Part shown: piece after piece, positions 23,773 to 32,654 of the stretch
Position numbering within the stretch: the first letter of the stretch is position 1
Layout: each line of letters starts with the position of its first letter
DNA from: Molanna angustata
Lineage: Eukaryota > Arthropoda > Insecta > Trichoptera > Molannidae
Length of the DNA: 64,000 nucleotides
NCBI GenBank assembly: GCA_963576475.1
Contig: OY754979.1
Span: 26,578,034-26,642,033 of the forward strand
Reading direction: 5' to 3'
Position numbers and translations under genes: made by a program
Notes under the pieces: model-generated
What the model was told of the DNA's origin: nothing
What the model saw: the letters and a program-made list of their open reading frames with translations, nothing else
The model's database searches: none

Positions 23773-24789
23773 TTATATGTGATCTTCGTTGATGGGCGTG
23801 AATAGAGACGAAAGGGAGGCTTGACTATAGTTTCTTCTTGGTAACTCTCTTTGATAGAATTTTTTGAAGGTTTGTTCACTTAACCAATTTCCTCTGGAGA
23901 GGATGTCTTGTATGGGGTAGTTCTCTAGCCAGTTGAGGGATGCCACTGCTGCCCGGGTACTCCCTGGAGTTGCTTCCACTTTAGCATCCCTAAGGACTGA
24001 TTTTATCCAACCTCCGATTATAGCTCTACTGGCTGGTTTTACTTCCCCTGTTGTTGTGATGAAAAGCTCTTTCAGGTTAGCTCTTCTCGGTTCAGATAAT
24101 TCGATTAGTTTTCTCAGCCAGAATAGTGGGTTGATGTTTATGTTTTCGGAAGCTGAAAGTTTCCACCCTGATTGCTGATGTGTAGATGTATCTGTTTTAG
24201 CACCAAATGCTGGTATTAAAATAATGCTTTCCTTATTATCGATGAAACTTTCTGTGGCCATTCGAAGTAATGTGAGGTCTTGAACTCTTCTGCCCGAAGC
24301 CATCAGTAGTATTATAGCTGTTCTACGGGACACTTCAAAGAGGTTCATCTCTTTAAGGGGGTTTTGGCGGAGCCACTCGGTTACGAGGCGAGGATCCCAA
24401 ATTGGTGGTTTCTTTGTGATGCCTTTGGCTACAGATATACCTTTTAACGTATGTTTTACAAGGAAGTTAGTATTAATTTTGTCGGCATTTGGGGACGAAC
24501 CACAGAAGCTGACAATAGCAGACTTATGGACTAGAATGGTTTTTGGTGAAAGACCTTCGTTTATAAAAAGGTGCGCTATATATCTTGCCACCATTTCTGG
24601 TGGAGGATTTCTTGGTTGTACTGAGTTGTTCTTACACCATATTAGCCACCTGTTCCAAGCAGGTTTATATGTCTTTAAGGTGGATGCTCTCCATGATGAT
24701 CGGATGAGCTGTCTTTCTTTATGGGACCATTCTTTTGTAACCTGTTCCCACCAGCTATCTTCCAGACCTCTAGGTGGATGTGGTGACAT
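23773..24789 (-). CDS. DIRS tyrosine recombinase (YR)
   Basis: Tyrosine recombinase expected to insert the circular DIRS DNA. The start chosen is the ATG giving MSPHPPRGLEDSWWEQ (338 codons). The same frame is open upstream to 26568, but there it only shadows the RT frame. The N-terminal SAM-like core-binding part reads RSSWRASTLKTYKPAWNRWL. The catalytic part shows box I Arg (ASGRRVQDL, R167/R168), box II GSTRAAVAS (R279), GNWLSEQTF and the nucleophile Tyr in KKFYQRE (Y312). The His expected three residues before R279 in HxxR is a Gly here; this may be a clade feature or a defect. It overlaps the end of the RT/RNase H ORF by 115 bp in the -1 frame relative to it, so expression may need a frameshift, reinitiation or splicing. 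Confidence 0.9.
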   Translation of the reverse strand: MSPHPPRGLEDSWWEQVTKEWSHKERQLIRSSWRASTLKTYKPAWNRWLIWCKNNSVQPRNPPPEMVARYIAHLFINEGLSPKTILVHKSAIVSFCGSSPNADKINTNFLVKHTLKGISVAKGITKKPPIWDPRLVTEWLRQNPLKEMNLFEVSRRTAIILLMASGRRVQDLTLLRMATESFIDNKESIILIPAFGAKTDTSTHQQSGWKLSASENININPLFWLRKLIELSEPRRANLKELFITTTGEVKPASRAIIGGWIKSVLRDAKVEATPGSTRAAVASLNWLENYPIQDILSRGNWLSEQTFKKFYQRELPRRNYSQASLSSLFTPINEDHI

Positions 24790-26774
24790 TTGGGTGGTGG
24801 TAGCCCTGTTGATGTGTCCACTAGGGACGTCTCTAAATTGTCGATGCTTATTGGTTCCTGTTTCGCTTTCATCTGTATGTCGCTCCTCCAAAAAGTTTTT
24901 GTCCACTTTGGCGCTACTAACAGATACGTTCCTTTTGCTGTGTTTAGGTGGGCAAGCACTCTCGGTATAAGATTTGGAGGCGGGAATATCCATGCTAGTT
25001 GGTAATCCCATTGCCGACTGAACGCGTTGTGATAACAAGCTGAGCAATCTGTTAAGTCTAGCGTTACGTAATTTTGCACTACGTGAGCGGATGCTGACGC
25101 GAATAAGTCTATCTGAGGTTGGCCCCACTTTTGGAAAATCTGTTCCCTTGCGGGTCCTAGTAGGTGCCATTCTGGAGGGAGTGCTCCCCGTGAAAGACGG
25201 TCTGCAATACCGTTGTATCTTCCCGGGATATATTGAGCTGTCAGTTCTATTTCGTGGGAGTCTGCGAACCTCAGGAGCTCTTTGGTTAGATTCAAGAGCC
25301 TCAGAGACTTGGTACCGCCTTCCTTGTTTATATAAGCTACTACTGTTTTGTTGTCTGTCTGTAACAACACTCTGGATCCTGTTAGAATTTGGGCATGCTG
25401 TTTGATCATTGCTAGAACTGCGAATGCTTCCTTTTGGTTGGAGTGCCAATGCATCTGATCTGGAGCCCACCGACCCGCAGTCAGTATGTCGTCTAGCTGT
25501 CCCCCCCACCCGCTGTCTGCTGCATCCGTAGTGAGGAAGTGAGCAAACGGGGTAAGGTGAATAGGACTTGTCTCTCCGATGGTGTCGAGCCACCACTGCA
25601 GGTCCTGGAGAACTGCAGCAGGAAGCTCGACTTGCTGGGACGGCTTGTACCGCCGAATCAGCTGGCAGAATCTCTGAAGTGTTCGGCAATGCAGACGACC
25701 CCGAGAGGTCACAAAGTTTGCGAAGTTGAGCCGACCCAAGAGGCCTTGAGCCTGCCTGAGTGAACAACTGCCTGACTTCTTCGGTGCTAGCAAAGCTCGG
25801 TAGAGACCGGAGCATTTGACCACCGATAGAGATTTCTGGTTGGTGTGAGTATCCCAAGTGATACCCAGAAATTCCAGTTTTTGGGATGGGACCAGAATAC
25901 ATTTTTGGTAATTTATACACCAACCTAGATGCTCTAGAAAATGCACTGCCTGAGAGATTTGGGTTTTTAGCAGGAATTGAGACTGGCTGGCTAAGAGGAA
26001 GTCGTCCAAGTAAACCACAACTCTTATGCCCATCTTTCGAAGCGCCTCTGCAATCCAGTTGGTGAGGCAGGAAAAGCTTCGTGGGGCTGATGATAGACCG
26101 AAGGGCAGGCAAGTCATCTGCAAGAGTTCTCCTTGGTAAGCCAACCTTAGGAATCTTCTGTGCGATTGTGATATTGGAAGATGGAAATAGGCTTGAGTAA
26201 GATCTATCTTTGCCAGCCAGTCTCCTGGTTGGAGGAAGTCTGGGATCCGGAAGTGACTGCAGAGTCTGAAATTCCTTACTTGTACAAAGGCGTTTAGGCC
26301 TTTCAGATTGAAAATTGGTCTGAATGTATGATCCGATTTCTGAGCAAGGAACATGGTTGAAATGAAGCTCGGATTTAAGTCCGCTGGTTCCAGGACTTTC
26401 CATTTCCGTAACAATCCAATGTGATTGGTCATTTCTTTCGAGGTCTTTGTTTCGAAGCGTTCCAGAACTGCTCGGGAAGGGAATATCAGTGGGGGTTTTG
26501 ACACAAAATGAATTTTTAGTCCTTTTAACATCTTGATGATGTAGTGGGGGGCTCCCAAGTCCTCCCATACGCCTCGAAACTTCCCCAATTGTCCCCCTTG
26601 AAATCGGATCAGCCTGCAGTCACTTCCTACCTCCTCTGCTATTTGCTCCTGTGGGGCGCTGTCTCTGGTTCGACGATTTGTAATTTTTGTACCCGTCTTT
26701 CCTGGGGACAAAATCTGCACGAAAGGGCTTCTTTTTGTTCTGAGCAGATTGGGCATGAGGAGGCTGGTACTCAA
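24675..26774 (-). CDS. DIRS reverse transcriptase / RNase H polyprotein
   Basis: Copies DIRS RNA into DNA and removes the RNA template. The 699-codon frame shows RT motifs in order: 'FRPIFNLKGLNAFV' (~150), 'WLAKIDLTQAYFHLPI', LPFGLSSAPRSF, catalytic YLDD at 255-258, and LEFLGITWDT. RNase H follows with D417 in TTDAADSGWGG, E in NQKEAFAV, D in LLQTDNKTVVAYIN and D in GIADRLSRG, the full D-E-D-D set. A conserved DIRS segment comes after it (IDLFAS ... AFSRQWDYQLAWIFPPP). The ORF overlaps the 3' end of gag by 155 bp in the +1 frame, so its true start may lie downstream of the first Met or depend on frameshifting. No stops interrupt it. Confidence 0.93.
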   Translation of the reverse strand: MSTSLLMPNLLRTKRSPFVQILSPGKTGTKITNRRTRDSAPQEQIAEEVGSDCRLIRFQGGQLGKFRGVWEDLGAPHYIIKMLKGLKIHFVSKPPLIFPSRAVLERFETKTSKEMTNHIGLLRKWKVLEPADLNPSFISTMFLAQKSDHTFRPIFNLKGLNAFVQVRNFRLCSHFRIPDFLQPGDWLAKIDLTQAYFHLPISQSHRRFLRLAYQGELLQMTCLPFGLSSAPRSFSCLTNWIAEALRKMGIRVVVYLDDFLLASQSQFLLKTQISQAVHFLEHLGWCINYQKCILVPSQKLEFLGITWDTHTNQKSLSVVKCSGLYRALLAPKKSGSCSLRQAQGLLGRLNFANFVTSRGRLHCRTLQRFCQLIRRYKPSQQVELPAAVLQDLQWWLDTIGETSPIHLTPFAHFLTTDAADSGWGGQLDDILTAGRWAPDQMHWHSNQKEAFAVLAMIKQHAQILTGSRVLLQTDNKTVVAYINKEGGTKSLRLLNLTKELLRFADSHEIELTAQYIPGRYNGIADRLSRGALPPEWHLLGPAREQIFQKWGQPQIDLFASASAHVVQNYVTLDLTDCSACYHNAFSRQWDYQLAWIFPPPNLIPRVLAHLNTAKGTYLLVAPKWTKTFWRSDIQMKAKQEPISIDNLETSLVDTSTGLPPPKCHHIHLEVWKIAGGNRLQKNGPIKKDSSSDHHGEHPP

Positions 26775-27828
26775 ATGAAGATCGGGGTTGAAATGGGGGC
26801 TTGTACCTTTTTTGTTGTACTTTGGAGGAAGACGGGGAGGGTTGTGGAGTCACTTGGGAAACTGAGGTACCCAGCGCCTTTTCTCTTCCCCCGTTTCTCT
26901 CCAAGAAGGCTGTCAACTGATCTTTATCAAACAGGTTACAGGAGCTCGGTGGGATTTTACTTATGCCCTCACGTATAAAATTGTCTTTGACATCCTCCAG
27001 AAGGTGGTTTCGTCTGCTTTGGATGACTTCGGTCCTCCTACCACACACTATCTGAAGGATGTTGTCCGTAGTCTTCTTATACGGGGAATCGTTAGAAAAG
27101 GTCTCCTGAACCTTATTGTACAGTGATGTTGGTGTTAACACTGTATCTGTGTTTGAGGACCAGTTGACAAGGGCCTGCATGCTCTCTCTCAGGGTCTCTC
27201 TCTGGGCTAGTAGAGCGTTCGACAGCGCCCCAAGGGTCCGGTCCATTAGACTTGAGTAGGGCCCTGCTTTGTCCATTCTTTTCAACTCTTCGTTGACCTC
27301 CAGCTCCATAAACGCCGGAGAAGCTGTGTACTCTTTCTGGGTTTCGGCGTATCTCACTCCCGCCCACTCTGGCTTGTTGAAGCGCTGGAGCTTCGAGATT
27401 TCCTCCACTCGTTTCATATCTGCTTTGGGTGTGGGGTGCTCCTTAACAGTAGTGACCAAGGGGCCAAACTCCACAGTTTGGTCCGACTTAGGAAGTCCCG
27501 GAGGAGGTCGCACGAATTCTTCGTTGTTAGGGGCCTCCAAAGTCTCCACTACTTCCGGTCCTTTTGGTAAGAGCAAATCAGTTAGAGCCGCCACCTGCTG
27601 TAGCAGAAAATCGACTCTGGGGTCGAAATTCTCCTCGGAGCGTCTTGGCGCCTTTTTTCCCCGACTCCGACGCGGCGGTTCTCTGGCGCCTTCGTCGTCC
27701 GAAATGTCGATGTCGGATTCCCAATCCGCTTGCCTCTTTCTCGAAGAAGCCGAATGCTCTTGGCGGCTTTCCGATCTGTAAATTATCGGCGACGCCGGAG
27801 GACTGAGGTCAGCTTCGTTCGTAAACAT
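26620..27828 (-). CDS. DIRS Gag-like protein
   Basis: 402-codon first ORF of the DIRS element, in the Gag position. The N-terminus is charged and low-complexity (SDIDISDDEGAREPPRRS, with basic RGKKAPRR). The middle is helical (HPTPKADMKRVEEISKLQRF ... FMELEVNEELKRM). The C-terminus is basic and Gln/Ser/Pro-rich and ends 'GANSRGGRK'. No CCHC zinc knuckle is present, as is usual for insect DIRS Gags. The first Met is used as the start; it lies about 220 bp inside the right terminal repeat. The role as capsid/RNA-binding protein is inferred from position and composition. Confidence 0.85.
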   Translation of the reverse strand: MFTNEADLSPPASPIIYRSESRQEHSASSRKRQADWESDIDISDDEGAREPPRRSRGKKAPRRSEENFDPRVDFLLQQVAALTDLLLPKGPEVVETLEAPNNEEFVRPPPGLPKSDQTVEFGPLVTTVKEHPTPKADMKRVEEISKLQRFNKPEWAGVRYAETQKEYTASPAFMELEVNEELKRMDKAGPYSSLMDRTLGALSNALLAQRETLRESMQALVNWSSNTDTVLTPTSLYNKVQETFSNDSPYKKTTDNILQIVCGRRTEVIQSRRNHLLEDVKDNFIREGISKIPPSSCNLFDKDQLTAFLERNGGREKALGTSVSQVTPQPSPSSSKVQQKRYKPPFQPRSSFEYQPPHAQSAQNKKKPFRADFVPRKDGYKNYKSSNQRQRPTGANSRGGRK

Positions 27829-28051
27829 AGTTCGTTCGTTCGAGATCAGCTTTACTCAGTTAAATAAAATAAACACTAATTTTTGAGTACACATAAATAA
27901 AATAAACACTAATATTTGCACAGATCGTCAATAATTGCTAAAAAGTCACTTAAATCTATATTTGTCTTTACACAATGCACTTTTTTAAATATACAAACAA
28001 TAAAATTGACGATGCGTCGCAAGACACGCTATTCCGCGAAAAAATTGGCGT

Positions 28052-28223
28052 CATATGACGAATTCAAAATGGCCGCTTCCGGTCGAAACCCAAACAACGA
28101 CATTAGGGTGGACAGTAGTAAAAAAGAGGGGGCGTTATAGGGAAAAAGGGATAGGGAAAAAGCAAGACACGCGCGAATATTCTGCGGAAGAGAGAGGCTC
28201 TCTCATAATGGATTCCAGGCATC
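28052..28223. repeat. DIRS right inverted terminal repeat
   Basis: Reverse complement of 23438-23609 with no difference seen over 172 bp. Outside it lie about 20 bp ('GATACGGAACACAAAATAT') unique to this end. The leader 27829-28051 between this repeat and the Gag start shows no ORF of note. Confidence 0.93.
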
Positions 28224-28244
28224 GATACGGAACACAAAATATAT

Positions 28245-28438
28245 ATATACCTAAATATAGATTATCTAAGGTAAACAATTCTTTTTTGGGTCAATGTATT
28301 AGAATTTACAATAAGATTCCACAGAATATAATAAACCCAAATGACAGAAAGTTTAAATCTCATATTAAAGAAACGCTTATCAGAAAGGCATATTATAGAC
28401 TGGATCAGTACATGAATGACAAAGATGCGTGGTGTTAA
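28245..28438 (+). pseudogene. Jockey-like LINE ORF2 C-terminus (3' part, after the DIRS element)
   Basis: Resumes the ORF interrupted near 23395: PKYRLSKVNNSFLGQCIRIY, 'NKIPQNIINPNDRKFKSHIK', and KAYYRLDQYMNDKDAWC then TAA at 28436-28438. The final ~20 codons and the stop are the first copy of the 116-bp tandem unit that follows. Confidence 0.88.
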
Positions 28439-30690
28439 TCACGGTCTGCTTGTGTTTGTTGTTTAATCTTGTATCAATTTATATGTTTGTAATTGTCAGA
28501 AAGGCATATTATAGACTGGATCAGTACATGAATGACAAAGATGCGTGGTGTTAATCACGGTCTGCTTGTGTTTGTTGTTTAATCTTGTATCAATTTATAT
28601 GTTTGTAATTGTCAGAAAGGCATATTATAGACTGGATCAGTACATGAATGACAAAGATGCGTGGTGTTAATCACGGTCTGCTTGTGTTTGTTGTTTAATC
28701 TTGTATCAATTTATATGTTTGTAATTGTCAGAAAGGCATATTATAGACTGGATCAGTACATGAATGACAAAGATGCGTGGTGTTAATCACGGTCTGCTTG
28801 TGTTTGTTGTTTAATCTTGTATCAATTTATATGTTTGTAATTGTCAGAAAGGCATATTATAGACTGGATCAGTACATGAATGACAAAGATGCGTGGTGTT
28901 AATCACGGTCTGCTTGTGTTTGTTGTTTAATCTTGTATCAATTTATATGTTTGTAATTGTCAGAAAGGCATATTATAGACTGGATCAGTACATGAATGAC
29001 AAAGATGCGTGGTGTTAATCACGGTCTGCTTGTGTTTGTTGTTTAATCTTGTATCAATTTATATGTTTGTAATTGTCAGAAAGGCATATTATAGACTGGA
29101 TCAGTACATGAATGACAAAGATGCGTGGTGTTAATCACGGTCTGCTTGTGTTTGTTGTTTAATCTTGTATCAATTTATATGTTTGTAATTGTCAGAAAGG
29201 CATATTATAGACTGGATCAGTACATGAATGACAAAGATGCGTGGTGTTAATCACGGTCTGCTTGTGTTTGTTGTTTAATCTTGTATCAATTTATATGTTT
29301 GTAATTGTCAGAAAGGCATATTATAGACTGGATCAGTACATGAATGACAAAGATGCGTGGTGTTAATCACGGTCTGCTTGTGTTTGTTGTTTAATCTTGT
29401 ATCAATTTATATGTTTGTAATTGTCAGAAAGGCATATTATAGACTGGATCAGTACATGAATGACAAAGATGCGTGGTGTTAATCACGGTCTGCTTGTGTT
29501 TGTTGTTTAATCTTGTATCAATTTATATGTTTGTAATTGTCAGAAAGGCATATTATAGACTGGATCAGTACATGAATGACAAAGATGCGTGGTGTTAATC
29601 ACGGTCTGCTTGTGTTTGTTGTTTAATCTTGTATCAATTTATATGTTTGTAATTGTCAGAAAGGCATATTATAGACTGGATCAGTACATGAATGACAAAG
29701 ATGCGTGGTGTTAATCACGGTCTGCTTGTGTTTGTTGTTTAATCTTGTATCAATTTATATGTTTGTAATTGTCAGAAAGGCATATTATAGACTGGATCAG
29801 TACATGAATGACAAAGATGCGTGGTGTTAATCACGGTCTGCTTGTGTTTGTTGTTTAATCTTGTATCAATTTATATGTTTGTAATTGTCAGAAAGGCATA
29901 TTATAGACTGGATCAGTACATGAATGACAAAGATGCGTGGTGTTAATCACGGTCTGCTTGTGTTTGTTGTTTAATCTTGTATCAATTTATATGTTTGTAA
30001 TTGTCAGAAAGGCATATTATAGACTGGATCAGTACATGAATGACAAAGATGCGTGGTGTTAATCACGGTCTGCTTGTGTTTGTTGTTTAATCTTGTATCA
30101 ATTTATATGTTTGTAATTGTCAGAAAGGCATATTATAGACTGGATCAGTACATGAATGACAAAGATGCGTGGTGTTAATCACGGTCTGCTTGTGTTTGTT
30201 GTTTAATCTTGTATCAATTTATATGTTTGTAATTGTCAGAAAGGCATATTATAGACTGGATCAGTACATGAATGACAAAGATGCGTGGTGTTAATCACGG
30301 TCTGCTTGTGTTTGTTGTTTAATCTTGTATCAATTTATATGTTTGTAATTGTCAGAAAGGCATATTATAGACTGGATCAGTACATGAATGACAAAGATGC
30401 GTGGTGTTAATCACGGTCTGCTTGTGTTTGTTGTTTAATCTTGTATCAATTTATATGTTTGTAATTGTCAGAAAGGCATATTATAGACTGGATCAGTACA
30501 TGAATGACAAAGATGCGTGGTGTTAATCACGGTCTGCTTGTGTTTGTTGTTTAATCTTGTATCAATTTATATGTTTGTAATTGTCAGAAAGGCATATTAT
30601 AGACTGGATCAGTACATGAATGACAAAGATGCGTGGTGTTAATCACGGTCTGCTTGTGTTTGTTGTTTAATCTTGTATCAATTTATTTGT
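28380..30690 (+). repeat. 116-bp tandem array, about 20 near-identical copies, derived from the LINE 3' end
   Basis: Unit starts TCAGAAAGGCATATTATAGA and contains the last ~18 codons of the LINE ORF, its stop, and about 60 bp of 3' UTR (TCACGGTCTGCTTGTGTTTG). Period was checked at 28380, 28496 and 28612. No substitutions were noticed until the last copy, which changes to TTTATTTGTTTG. Confidence 0.97.
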
Positions 30691-30810
30691 TTGTTTGTAA
30701 TTGTTTTTTTTTTATTTATATACTTTCTGACTTTCAACATGTGTGCAAACTGCATTTACGTTGAAAAAAAAATGATTTGATTTTGATTTGATTTGATTAC
30801 TCTGCCTAGC
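30691..30810 (+). mobile_element. LINE 3' UTR end with (TTTGA)n tail
   Basis: Continuation of the 3' UTR after the tandem array, ending in ATTTGATTTTGATTTGATTT, probably the element's terminal tail. This closes the interrupted LINE that begins at 22736. Confidence 0.65.
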
Positions 30811-31497
30811 CCTGAGGCGGGATTCTCGTTCTTTTTAGCTATCCATAACGCCTTAAAATCCATAAGATCCTTATAATCCTTAAAATTATAGAAAACGCGA
30901 TTTTCATTTCAATTTGTAGTGATAGTAAAAGGGATACTATCCCTCGCAGGTATCCATACCGTAGCGCTGGCATTAGAGGTGTCACTAACGCTTAGCGCTA
31001 TCCATAACATCGATCTGTCACTTCACTGACATTTCAATCATTTACACACGTTCATAATTTCAAATATAAAAATAATTCATACACTATAATATTCTATAAC
31101 ATCCTAGAGTAAACTCGTATTTTGAAGGGAGTTGTAACTAACGTGATAAAAATAACAGGAAAAAATAAAAAATAATTATAAAAATGCAAAAACATTTGTT
31201 TAAAGGCCAAGTACCGAATTAAGATGAATAGAAAGAATGTAAAACTAATTAGAATACTTTCAATGTCTTCAAATACCTATTATTTATTTGAAATAAATCC
31301 TTTATCACATGCATTTACTGGTAAAAATATGGATACTATCCATAGAATCCTTACATCATTCTGTATGGACACCTATCACTCACGCGAGAACAAGAATCGC
31401 ATTTATTGACATAGCATTCTCTCGCAAGCGCTAGTAGCCATAATTTCCTATCCATAACAACAGTTAAGGATTTAAACGAGAATCGCGCCTCTGGACG
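30811..31497. mobile_element. Candidate MITE with imperfect terminal inverted repeats
   Basis: The left end reads CTGAGGCGGGATTCTCGTT and the right end, complemented, reads 'CAGAGGCGCGATTCTCGTTT'. Both are followed inward by TATCCATAAC / GTTATGGATA in mirrored positions. No protein is encoded. Target duplication was not found, so the boundaries are provisional. Confidence 0.45.
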
Positions 31498-31606
31498 AGA
31501 TTTTTCTAAGAGCATGTTTTTGAAATTTTTCAATATTTAGTCAATGTGCGCAGCGTGATGAGGTGACCAGATAATGGAGTTATATTCAATTAAACTGGGG
31601 ACCAGC

Positions 31607-31758
31607 CCCCCCTAGACAACGTATCATTTGGCTCAAAAAAAGAATCAAGAAAAGATAACTCAATGTATGAGGGTGACATTTGTCACGCGACTGGCATCTG
31701 TCACTTCCATACATTGAGTTATCTTTTCTTAAGCTAAATGACACATTGTCTAGGGGGG
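31607..31758. mobile_element. Foldback MITE (~152 bp)
   Basis: Long inverted repeats begin CCCCCCTAGACAA at the left and end TTGTCTAGGGGGG at the right. Complementarity continues inward through AAGATAACTCAATGTATG and its complement to a small centre containing TGACATTTGTCACGCGACTG. No coding capacity. The target duplication is unclear. Confidence 0.8.
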
Positions 31759-32654
31759 ATGTGCTGAGAAGAGTATTTAGAGACATTCTGGTTTTTTAAA
31801 ATCGCGAGATACCTATATAGTGTTACTAAAATAGGAATTTTATTCGGTTTGATGCAACAATAATATTTTATTTTTTTTTTTCAATGTAATAACAGAACCT
31901 TATTGTTCATTCATACCATTACGGCATATCCCACAATGTGGGGTAACCAGCGAAAGGTGTGGGGGTGTGCATTGCCTTATAAAAGGGAGCACAACACATC
32001 TGTGTATGCCCACACACCAGTCTCGTCTCACCTAAAAAGGCACTACATTCAGAATGGGTGGTGAACCTCATTGCTGAACTATGTCAGATGTTATTATTGC
32101 TTGATGTATTTTCGATTACCCGGCTCTTACGGGACACTCGAAAACAATAATAGAAAAGAGTGGAAGCACTATTCTAAGCCGGTGCCTCACAGCGCACCTT
32201 ATTGTCGAGTACCTTATTTAATTTATGTGTGTGAAAAATCGATTACAAATTTAATATGCGAAAAAGGTTTTTTTATTTATATATTCTGTGTCTTATCCAG
32301 AAGTCATTTGTAAAACATAAACACTATAATTAGAAAAGAAAAAAAAAATAAGAGTAGTGTCCCCAATACACAAAGCTTTTGGGTTGGTGGAGTGGAGGCA
32401 TACATGCGATGTAAATATACCTCTTAACATGTTTTTTTGTTTATTTATTTTTATTTATTTACCTTTTATCACAACATATTTATAAATACAACAATAAGTA
32501 GATTACTGCTGCCCAACTAGGAAATCCTGTTCTATCCTGTTATATATTGCTAGCAGTTTACAATTTTTATTGACAATTATATGCGAATATGAACCAGGTG
32601 ATTGTTCGCGTTCCACAATAAGCAGTTGATTATATGTACTTAATATATTTTTTA
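31759..32654. other. No recognised gene
   Basis: No coding frame was recognised. A part at about 32430-32570 (GATTACTGCTGCCCAACTAG, ATTGCTAGCAGTTTACAATT) is related to the interior of the MITE at 36858-37152, so it is probably a relic of the same or a related repeat. Confidence 0.4.

Larger units (their letters stand above)
23395..28244 (-). mobile_element. Structurally complete DIRS-type tyrosine-recombinase retrotransposon (~4.85 kb)
   Basis: On the minus strand the order is inverted terminal repeat, leader, Gag, RT/RNase H, tyrosine recombinase, internal complementary region, inverted terminal repeat. The 172-bp terminal repeats (23438-23609 and 28052-28223) look identical. The internal region 23639-23735 is complementary to the two outer ends joined together, the hallmark of DIRS1-like replication through a circular intermediate. 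The element sits inside a Jockey-like ORF with no obvious target duplication, as expected for recombinase-mediated insertion. All three ORFs are open, so it may be autonomous. Ends are accurate to a few bases because the flanks share ATAT sequence with the termini. Confidence 0.9.

Noticed and set aside
24790..26568. N-terminal 593 codons of the long frame that contains the recombinase
   Set aside because: This part lies antiphase to the RT/RNase H ORF and shows no domain (low-complexity Ser/Arg/Pro). It is treated as a shadow; the recombinase is called from the Met at 24789.
28380..30690. CRISPR array
   Set aside because: Units are contiguous 116-bp tandem copies with no distinct spacers. 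The host is a eukaryote and no cas genes are present.
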